Shown here: piece by piece, positions 7,160 to 12,699 of the stretch
How positions within the stretch are numbered: position 1 is the first letter of the stretch
Layout: every line of letters starts with the position of its first letter
The notes under the pieces: model-generated
The model's input: the letters and a program-made list of their open reading frames with translations, nothing else
Told to the model about the DNA's origin: nothing
Databases searched by the model: none
Source: Pseudomonadota bacterium
Lineage (GTDB): Bacteria > Pseudomonadota > Gammaproteobacteria > Acidiferrobacterales > Acidiferrobacteraceae
Length of the DNA: 12,699 bases
Assembly: GCA_021795255.1 (NCBI GenBank)
Contig: JAJYPQ010000072.1
Coordinates: 1 to 12,699 of the forward strand
Direction of reading: 5' to 3'
Position numbers and translations under genes: made by a program

Positions 7160-9094
7160 TTAGTGGTGCTTTCGGTAGCGCATGTACCAGTCGACCAATA
7201 ACCGCACCTGCTTTTCTGTGTAGCCCTTCTGTTGCATGCGTACCACAAAATCATGGTGTTTGCGTTCATCGTTTGAGGTGCGCTTCTTCCCAAACGAGAT
7301 GACGGGAAGCAGATCTTCAGTATTGGCAAACATTTTTCGTTCGATCACCACCCGGAGCTTCTCATAGCTTGTCCATGCCGGACTTTTGCCACCGTTGCTG
7401 GCCTTGGCGCGCAGGACAAAATTGACGACCTCATTGCGAAAGTCCTTGGGGTTCGCGATCCCGGCCGGCTTTTCGATCTTCTCCAAGTCTTCGTTAAGCA
7501 AGGTCCGATTCATGACTTGCCCGGTGTCGGGATCCCGAAATTCGGTGTCCTGGAGCCAGAAATCGGCGTACTGAATATATTGGTCAAAAAGATTTTGGCC
7601 ATAATCCCCGTAGCTTTCGAGATAGGCCTTTTGGATCTCCATCCCAAGGAATTCTGCATAGCGCGCCGCCAATTCATCCTTCAGAAAACCAAGATAACGC
7701 GCCTCGAGCTCGGCTGGGAACTGTTCGGCGCGAATCTGATTTTCGAGCACAAGGAGTAAGTGGACCGGATTCGCTGCCACTTCCTCGTTGTCGAAATTAA
7801 ACGTGCGCGACAAGATCTTGTAGGCAAAGCGCGTGGAAATGCCGTCCATACCCTCGTCTACCCCGGCCATATCCCGATATTCCTGGAGGCTCTTGGCCTG
7901 TTGATCTCGATCTTTAAGGGTTTTCCCGTCATAGATCTCCATCTTCGACCAAAGACTGCTGTTGCCAGGGTCTTTCAGACGGCTTAAAACCGAAAACCGC
8001 GCCAGCATCTCGAGCGTATCGGTCGCGCAGGGGGCGTCGCTCAGGGTGCTGTTTTCCAGGAGTTTACGGTAAATCTGGGTCTCTTCCGTCACCCGCAGGC
8101 AATAGGGCACCTTCACAATGTAGACTCGGTCGAGAAAGGCCTCGTTGCGCTTGTTGTTCCGAAAAGCCGCCCATTCAGACTCGTTGCTGTGCGCTAAAAT
8201 GATGCCCTGATAAGGCATGGCCCCGAACCCTTCGGTTCCGTTGTAGGTCCCTTCCTGGGTCGCGGTAAGCAACGGGTGCAGCATCTTGATCGGGGCCTTG
8301 AACATCTCGACGAACTCGAGCACACCCTGAGTCGTGACGTTCAAGCCGCCCGCATAGGAATAGGCATCGGGATCATCCTGGGAAAAATCCTCGAGTTTGC
8401 GGATATCGACCTTACCCACAAGGCTTGCAATGTCCTGGTTATTCTCGTCTCCCGGTTCGACCTTGGTGATTCCGATTTGATGGAGTTGCGAGGGGTTGAG
8501 TCGTACCACGCTAAACCTGCGGATATCACCACCAAACTCGCGCAGTCGTTTAGCGGCCCAAGGCGACATGACGTTTTGCAAAACTCGGTGAGGAATTCCG
8601 TAACGGTCCTCCAAGACCGGTCCGTCCTCTTTCGGATCAAAGAGACCCAAGGGCGACTCATACAAAGGTGAGACCTTGCCGTGGGCTGCCAAGCAATAGA
8701 TAGGGTGGCGCTCCATAAGACTTTTGAGACGCTCGGCCAAAGACGACTTGGCGGCCCCGACCGGACCCAGAAGGTACAGTATCTGCTTACGCTCCTCGAG
8801 TCCTTGCGCGGCGTGGCGAAAATAGGCAACAAGGTTTTCAACCACATCTTCTATGCCATAAAAATCGGCGAACGCCGGGAACGTGAGCAGCTTGCGATTC
8901 ATGAAGATCCGCGCCAAACGCGGGTCGGCCTGGGTATCGACAACCTGCGGCTCGCCGATCGCAGCTAACATGCGCTCAGCCGCCGAAGCGTATGCCAAGG
9001 GGTTCTTCGCGCAGAGTTCTAGATACTCGTCGAGACTGAGGGTTGCCTCTCTTTGCTGCAAGAAACGTTCTTGATACCGATCAAATAATGCCAT
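7160..9094 (-). CDS. prkA: PrkA/YeaG serine protein kinase
   Basis: A 644-residue protein matching E. coli YeaG along its length (MALFDRYQERF start, AERMLAAIGEP, YGIEDVVENLVAYFRHAAQGLEERKQILYLLG). The N-terminal two-thirds is an AAA+ module: P-loop at 110-117, a GVLEFVEMFK Walker-B-like segment at 257-266, sensor strand IILAHSNE at 299-306, and a possible arginine finger at R323 (NEAFLDR). The C-terminal part, with EKIEKPAGIANPKDFRNEVVNFVLRA and SYEKLRVVIERKMF, is the PrkA domain. The family is described as Ser/Thr protein kinases active in starvation and stationary phase. The P-loop reads GPVGAAKS, with Ala where the GxxxxGK[ST] consensus has Gly. AAGGGG lies 6 nt before the ATG. It is the first gene of the prkA-yeaH-spoVR operon; I could not find a convincing promoter. 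Confidence 0.96.
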   Translation of the reverse strand: MALFDRYQERFLQQREATLSLDEYLELCAKNPLAYASAAERMLAAIGEPQVVDTQADPRLARIFMNRKLLTFPAFADFYGIEDVVENLVAYFRHAAQGLEERKQILYLLGPVGAAKSSLAERLKSLMERHPIYCLAAHGKVSPLYESPLGLFDPKEDGPVLEDRYGIPHRVLQNVMSPWAAKRLREFGGDIRRFSVVRLNPSQLHQIGITKVEPGDENNQDIASLVGKVDIRKLEDFSQDDPDAYSYAGGLNVTTQGVLEFVEMFKAPIKMLHPLLTATQEGTYNGTEGFGAMPYQGIILAHSNESEWAAFRNNKRNEAFLDRVYIVKVPYCLRVTEETQIYRKLLENSTLSDAPCATDTLEMLARFSVLSRLKDPGNSSLWSKMEIYDGKTLKDRDQQAKSLQEYRDMAGVDEGMDGISTRFAYKILSRTFNFDNEEVAANPVHLLLVLENQIRAEQFPAELEARYLGFLKDELAARYAEFLGMEIQKAYLESYGDYGQNLFDQYIQYADFWLQDTEFRDPDTGQVMNRTLLNEDLEKIEKPAGIANPKDFRNEVVNFVLRAKASNGGKSPAWTSYEKLRVVIERKMFANTEDLLPVISFGKKRTSNDERKHHDFVVRMQQKGYTEKQVRLLVDWYMRYRKHH

Positions 9095-9250
9095 GATCCA
9101 CCCCTTGCCGTATTGTCACTGCCTCTACCCCATACCGGCTTTCCAAGCATCACCCAAAAACCCCTCCCCGTCCTCTTGGTTCGCCTTGGTGCTGTGAAGA
9201 TGAGCTACAAACGAGACCCCACAACTCCTACGGGCCCTCGCCCTCTTTGA

Positions 9251-9280
9251 TGCAATCCTTTGCAAATCGTTCCAATCCTT
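9251..9280. repeat. Paired CAATCCTT direct repeats, 20-bp period, upstream of prkA
   Basis: CAATCCTT occurs at 9253-9260 and again at 9273-9280, exactly 20 bp apart, which puts both on the same DNA face. The first copy is also part of an inverted repeat TGCAA-TCCT-TTGCA (9251-9264). They lie about 160-185 bp before the prkA ATG and could be activator sites. Confidence 0.35.
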
Positions 9281-9557
9281 ATCCACCCAGAGACGGCGGG
9301 GCCGCCGCGTGGGTCTAGCGCCGTGACTGAAATGTTCAGGCTTTTGGTCCAAAGGGTCCGACCTCTTGCCGTGCGGTCTCTACCTAGAGCATAGTCCCTT
9401 GGGAAGCGTTGTGAATCCGACGGTGAGCACGCTTAAGCAGATCAGGTGGCAGAAAGGATGGCTGCGCAACAACACCCGATCGGGGGCACGAAATCTCGCA
9501 ACCGAAGTAGGTCTTGTACCCCGCCCTCTGCAAAGGCATGCACGCAAGGCAGCCGGG

Positions 9558-9569
9558 ATGAGCGCTCAT
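9558..9569. repeat. 12-bp perfect palindrome
   Basis: ATGAGCGCTCAT is fully self-complementary. It lies in the non-coding block between the terminator at 9624-9655 and prkA, about 460 bp before the prkA start. It is a possible operator; no regulator is known. Confidence 0.3.
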
Positions 9570-9623
9570 GAAGCCCACCTTGCGGTGCCCGCTTACCCCA
9601 AGGAAAAAGGCCGGCCTCCTACC

Positions 9624-9655
9624 AAAAAACGGGCACAGTGGCCCTTGCGTGCCCG
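9624..9655 (-). terminator. Rho-independent terminator of the rhomboid-like gene
   Basis: Read on the minus strand, CGGGCAC and GTGCCCG form a perfect 7-bp GC-rich stem around a 12-nt loop, followed at once by TTTTTT. It lies 140 bp after the rhomboid-like gene's stop and points away from it. It would separate that transcript from the prkA operon on the same strand. Confidence 0.65.
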
Positions 9656-9795
9656 CGTGCGTATCCCTTTGCCTCTCTTGAAGCCATTCGTCGACCGGCC
9701 GAGGGCCTACGAGGATTGCACCCACCACGGCACGATAACAAGCGAACCGATGATCGCCAGAAACGCTCTTATGCCCCGCGGTCCCTAGGGATTGC

Positions 9796-10611
9796 CTAGG
9801 CCTTGGGCCCGTCCTCGCTGCGCACATGCTCATGCATCGTCAGATGAGGCATGCAGTATTCGTAGTATCCGGCGCACTGCGAACAATAACGAAAGTCCAT
9901 CTGCGCATCGTCCTTTTCCGTCATCCCGCACACTGTGCATTTATGAAGCGAGACTCCCTTTTGCCCTAGGCTTTGCGCTTTAAAGGCGCGCCTGCGGGGA
10001 TAAGAAAGCGCCCGGCTTTTCCACCGAATCCTGACGTCTCGACCAAAAAACAGGAAATAGTTCAGTGTCGAAACCCCCGCCATCACCTTACTCGGCAAAG
10101 GCTCGACGAGCACGGCAAAAGCAATCGCGCCCCAGGTCAGCCAGGCAAGATACTTGATCTTTACAGGGAGAATAAAGAACAGCAGTATGGTGAAATCGGG
10201 CTCAATGGTGGCAAAGGCCAAAAACAGCGACAGATTCAAGAAAAAGGCGTTCGCACTCTCGCCTGCGAGGAAGGCGGCCAGTGCTGTCGCCATCATCCCG
10301 ACGAGGTAATAAATGTTGAATCGGAAACTGCCCCACTCGTGTTCGAGTCGCGTTCCCAACACATAATAAAAGTACAGGATGAAGACCACCCAGATAGATG
10401 TCCCGGGTGGAATAAAGACGAACGTCACAAGCCGCCAGAGCTGGCCCTGCAGGATTAAAGCAGGAACGAACCGAAATTGTTCTATGAGGCGACTTCCCTC
10501 TGGCGCGTGCGACAGAAGAAAGACGAGACCTTCAAGGCCTACGATATAACCCATGAGATTGGGAATCGCGTAGCGCCCAAACCGCCTTTCGAGCCTATTC
10601 ATGAACTTCAC
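9796..10611 (-). CDS. Rhomboid-fold membrane protein without catalytic residues, with C-terminal Cys/His cluster
   Basis: A 271-residue membrane protein. Hydrophobic segments lie near residues 17-34, 60-85, 98-118, 122-136, 139-150, 154-170 and 177-190. The L1-loop signature GQLWRLVTFVF (W59, R60) and the GTRLEHEWGSFRFNIYYLVG block place it in the rhomboid-like superfamily. The GxSG serine motif of transmembrane segment 4 is replaced by AFFLNLSLF, and the segment-6 histidine is missing (SKVMAGVSTLNYF). Proteolysis is therefore unlikely and a Derlin/iRhom-like binding role is possible (inference). After a basic linker (191-220) comes C225-x2-C228, C243-x2-C246, C253, H256, H260, H262, a likely zinc ribbon. 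The start is GTG with GAGGT 6 nt upstream; an ATG at 10602 is the alternative. I recall similar unnamed proteins in Firmicutes. A terminator follows. Confidence 0.75.
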   Translation of the reverse strand: MKFMNRLERRFGRYAIPNLMGYIVGLEGLVFLLSHAPEGSRLIEQFRFVPALILQGQLWRLVTFVFIPPGTSIWVVFILYFYYVLGTRLEHEWGSFRFNIYYLVGMMATALAAFLAGESANAFFLNLSLFLAFATIEPDFTILLFFILPVKIKYLAWLTWGAIAFAVLVEPLPSKVMAGVSTLNYFLFFGRDVRIRWKSRALSYPRRRAFKAQSLGQKGVSLHKCTVCGMTEKDDAQMDFRYCSQCAGYYEYCMPHLTMHEHVRSEDGPKA

Positions 10612-10617
10612 AGCACT

Positions 10618-10622
10618 ACCTC
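10618..10622 (-). promoter_or_regulatory. Shine-Dalgarno GAGGT supporting a GTG start
   Basis: GAGGT on the minus strand is 6 nt before the GTG at 10611 but 15 nt before the ATG at 10602. GTG is therefore the better start for the rhomboid-like protein. The site also contains the TGA stop of the small frame upstream. Confidence 0.5.
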
Positions 10623-10878
10623 ATGACTGAAGGACGCCATCGTCCAAAAACGCGCCGCCCCAAAGTCCGCGACACCATGATTCCCTAACACATACATCGA
10701 TCCACGCGGTCTTTCGAAAGCCGCTATCAGTCAGGCTGCCTGCGATTTCATCGAAAACACTCCGCTTTCCGCGGACCCTTCTCCCTCGCCACAGACGATG
10801 GCGACTCTTGGGAAAGCGCAGCCCTTCCAGCGAATACAGGCTGCCAAGAAAAGCGGCGAGGATCAAGCTTCCCATCAC
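10621..10878 (-). CDS. Possible 85-aa protein upstream of the rhomboid-like gene
   Basis: The frame starts GTG-ATG (10878/10875) with a hydrophobic stretch GSLILAAFLGSLYSLEGL. It continues as a basic, then mixed sequence containing FDEIAGSLTDSGF. Its TGA at 10621-10623 lies in the ribosome site of the rhomboid-like gene, 9 bp before that start, as in coupled genes. Against it: no Shine-Dalgarno is visible, I recognise no family, and a plus-strand frame covers part of the same DNA. The remaining 10879-11075 carries the plus-strand promoter described separately and no other gene I can support. It may be chance. Confidence 0.25.
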   Translation of the reverse strand: MMGSLILAAFLGSLYSLEGLRFPKSRHRLWRGRRVRGKRSVFDEIAGSLTDSGFRKTAWIDVCVRESWCRGLWGGAFLDDGVLQS

Positions 10879-11017
10879 GACACGAGCGGGCCGGCCAAAG
10901 TCAGGATTCGGAAGGCCCCAAGATCCGACCCCTGGAACGACTGCGGTCTACGCCTCGATACCGCGGCCCTGCGCCAGTCGGACGCCGCCACACAGGGGGC
11001 CTCACGACCCTCAAAAC

Positions 11018-11046
11018 TAGACGAAACCCTCTCGATATCCTATAAC
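11018..11046 (+). promoter_or_regulatory. Possible sigma70 promoter of the right-edge gene
   Basis: TAGACG (11018-11023, 4 of 6 consensus), a 17-bp spacer, and TATAAC (11041-11046, 5 of 6 consensus). The expected start near 11053 gives a leader of about 23 nt before the ATG at 11076. Confidence 0.4.
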
Positions 11047-11075
11047 ATCTGATAACGTCACCGCGCCAAAAGAGC

Positions 11076-12699
11076 ATGGGATACCACAATAATAAAGAGA
11101 AGGGATGGCGTAAGGGGCGAACCGCCATCATGGTGGCCGGCGTCGGTCTTTTGGTAATCGCCGCATACTACGGGACCCATCGTTCGGCTGCACCATCCGC
11201 TGAGCCAGCCGCCAGCGCCACGATGAAGACCATCGATCGCGCCGCCAGGACACTGGTAGGACCCCAACACCACTTTGTTCCCCTAGCGCGTAAAGCCCTT
11301 AAAGTGCGAGCCCTCATCAATCGGGGCCATTTCAACCAGGCCGGGCGCATTATAGGAGGCGTCCTGCAGCGTAGTCGCATCGAAGGCTGGCATTTTACCC
11401 CGTTTGCCCGATTCATAGTGAATGTCCCGGAACCGAGCAATACTCACTTCCAGCAGCGCCTGACGACCTGGGTGGCCCAAGATCCGCACGCCGCAACTCC
11501 CTACCTCTTACGCTCCCTGTACTTCTTCGACACGGCCTGGATTGCTCGTGGTTATGGGTCCGCCAACCATATCCTGCCTCAAAATGCGGCCCGATTTGAA
11601 AAAGATATCTCTGCCGCCGCAGCTGACTGCGTGACGGCCATCGACAGGGACCCGCAAGACCCATACCCGCGTTATCTCGCGCTCAAAATCCTAAAGACCG
11701 AAGGGGACGGCCAGGATATGCGCACTTTTTTCCAACAATCGATACAGCGCTTTCCGACCTATTACCCATTATACGCGGTACGGCTCGGGGCCCTGGAACC
11801 CAAGTGGGGCGGTTCGCTCGCGGCCATGCAGGCCTTTGTCTCTCGGTATGCGGGACCGGCCGCCTTCACCTCACCCCTCAAAATGCTCTATCTCAAACTC
11901 TACTCTGAATTCTTGGGCATACCGGCGATCATGTGCCCCACAACACCCAAGCTCCAAAAGCTTTGCACAACCTACGTACTGACTCACCTCATCACCCCGG
12001 CCCTCCAAAGACATGTACACACCCTTATCACCACCTATGGGCCGACCGCTCCACTTCCCTTCGTCCTTAAGGCCGGTGATATCCTCAATAACATGGTCTA
12101 CGAAGACACCACCGGTGCCTACGTAGGCCCACTTCTCCAGTCCTTTTCAACCGCCCTTGGCGCCGATGATGCGCTCGTTACGGGTCCTAAACGCCAACAC
12201 AACTTCATGGTGGATAAGCTGGCCGCCATGGTATGGTATGACCAGGGGCAATTTTCTAACGCCAAACGCCTTTTACAACGCGCCCTCGCTGATCTCGGCC
12301 GGACCCGTTTTCCGACTCGAGGCGAAAAAGACCGCGTCCGGGCCGGTCTCTACCATGATCTCGCCTCCGTCTATAGCTACACGCACCATTATCGAAAGCT
12401 TCTCATCTACCAACGCGCCGCCGATATCTTAACGGGTGCCGATAGTAGCAATATCGAGTGTGCGACCCTCTTTAAGCTCGGGTATTACGAAGCGACCATA
12501 AAAGCGTGTACGCGCCAGATCCACAATGGCGGTAATAGGCAGGCGCTCTATTGGCGCGCCCGGGCCTATCAGATGACCGGCCGCACCAGAAAGGCTCTGC
12601 ATGATTTTCGCCGCGTAGCGGATTCCCAAAGCCGTTTTCGAGCGCCATCTGCGCTCAACATCTCCGTGATTTACGGTAACGAGAATCGCTTGCACAGCA
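11076..12699 (+). CDS. Membrane-anchored helical-repeat (TPR-like) protein, unknown function (3' end outside window)
   Basis: The frame runs open from the ATG at 11076 to the window end, 541 codons with no stop. A basic N-terminus (residues 1-15) precedes one hydrophobic segment (16-32), then an Ala/Pro/Ser linker, so most of the protein probably lies outside the cytoplasmic membrane. The rest is helical, with repeat-like pairs such as ALINRGHFNQAGRII (80-93), MVWYDQGQFSNAKRLLQRAL and LYWRARAYQMTGRTRKALHDFRRV, which look like degenerate tetratricopeptide repeats. Strong motifs are TPYLLRSLYFFDTAWIARGYG (142-161) and PKWGGSLAAMQAFVSRYAG (242-260), which I associate with uncharacterised proteobacterial proteins, possibly DUF4034-like. 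An in-frame TAA at 11043 rules out an earlier ATG; the ribosome site is weak. Function unknown; TPR proteins usually scaffold complexes. Confidence 0.7.
   Translation, partial: MGYHNNKEKGWRKGRTAIMVAGVGLLVIAAYYGTHRSAAPSAEPAASATMKTIDRAARTLVGPQHHFVPLARKALKVRALINRGHFNQAGRIIGGVLQRSRIEGWHFTPFARFIVNVPEPSNTHFQQRLTTWVAQDPHAATPYLLRSLYFFDTAWIARGYGSANHILPQNAARFEKDISAAAADCVTAIDRDPQDPYPRYLALKILKTEGDGQDMRTFFQQSIQRFPTYYPLYAVRLGALEPKWGGSLAAMQAFVSRYAGPAAFTSPLKMLYLKLYSEFLGIPAIMCPTTPKLQKLCTTYVLTHLITPALQRHVHTLITTYGPTAPLPFVLKAGDILNNMVYEDTTGAYVGPLLQSFSTALGADDALVTGPKRQHNFMVDKLAAMVWYDQGQFSNAKRLLQRALADLGRTRFPTRGEKDRVRAGLYHDLASVYSYTHHYRKLLIYQRAADILTGADSSNIECATLFKLGYYEATIKACTRQIHNGGNRQALYWRARAYQMTGRTRKALHDFRRVADSQSRFRAPSALNISVIYGNENRLHS

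Larger units (their letters stand above)
9095..9795. other. 701-bp region without a convincing gene, upstream of prkA
   Basis: This stretch separates prkA from the next minus-strand gene. Open frames exist on both strands (for example 9384-9833 minus and 9366-9788 plus), but their products are rich in Arg, Pro, Cys and His and resemble no family I know. It holds an intrinsic terminator at 9624-9655, a 12-bp palindrome at 9558-9569, a GC-rich dyad at 9294-9307 (CGGCGG-GG-CCGCCG), and repeated CAATCCTT motifs at 9253-9280. The part from 9095 to about 9600 is probably the prkA leader and control region. I found no convincing sigma54 or sigma70 promoter. Confidence 0.5.

Noticed and set aside
8276..8847. 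Open frames of 131 and 168 codons overlapping prkA (8276-8671 plus, 8341-8847 minus)
   Set aside because: They are other-frame shadows of a strongly conserved coding sequence.
9095..9360. Sigma54 promoter (GG-N10-GC) for the prkA operon
   Set aside because: The best candidate, TGGAACGATTTGCA on the minus strand, has only 8 nt between GG and GC, so the spacing is wrong.
9784..9800. CCTAGG-GATTG-CCTAGG stem over the rhomboid-like gene's stop codon as a terminator
   Set aside because: No T-run follows on the minus strand, and a much better terminator lies at 9624-9655.
9366..9833. 140- and 149-codon open frames on opposite strands (9366-9788 plus, 9384-9833 minus)
   Set aside because: Composition is rich in Arg, Pro, His and Cys, no family is recognised, the two overlap each other, one runs into the rhomboid-like gene, and a terminator lies inside.
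10798..11131. Small open frames on both strands in the divergent region (10798-11052 plus, 10901-11131 minus)
   Set aside because: No recognisable family, no ribosome site, and they overlap the promoter and start of the right-edge gene.
1..12699. CRISPR arrays, insertion sequences, tRNA or rRNA genes
   Set aside because: I saw no regularly spaced repeats, transposase-like products, terminal inverted repeats or tRNA cloverleaf on reading through the window.

Overview
The window looks like chromosomal DNA of a gammaproteobacterium of moderately high GC. The evidence is gene content: close relatives of E. coli SrkA (YihE), YeaG, YeaH and YcgB, an OvoA-type methyltransferase tail, and a fused peroxiredoxin-glutaredoxin beside a glutathione reductase. 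I cannot name a genus. I see no mobile element, CRISPR array, rRNA or tRNA.

Left part (1-2835, plus strand): the 3' end of a gene matching the methyltransferase domain of OvoA (ovothiol synthesis), then a peroxiredoxin/glutaredoxin hybrid and glutathione reductase. Together these form a low-molecular-weight thiol and peroxide-defence block: the reductase regenerates glutathione, which recycles the hybrid peroxidase.

Middle (2909-4217): a 45-residue Lys-rich protein on the minus strand, diverging from the stress-response kinase gene srkA. The 172-bp spacer between them holds three dyad-symmetric sequences. It also holds a good sigma70-like promoter whose expected start point falls on the srkA ATG.

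Central operon (9094 down to 4279, minus strand): prkA (yeaG) - yeaH - spoVR/ycgB in one unit. The yeaH stop and the spoVR start overlap. PrkA has Ala where the P-loop consensus has Gly. Upstream lies about 700 bp with no convincing gene, but with repeats, a palindrome and an intrinsic terminator for the next gene.

Right part (9796-12699): a rhomboid-fold membrane protein that lacks the catalytic residues and carries a C-terminal Cys/His cluster (minus strand). Diverging from it is a long membrane-anchored, helical-repeat protein of unknown function that runs off the window (plus strand).

Most genes belong to known stress or redox families. The least explained items are the pseudo-rhomboid with its putative zinc module, the altered P-loop of PrkA, the dyads at srkA, and the large unknown protein at the right edge.
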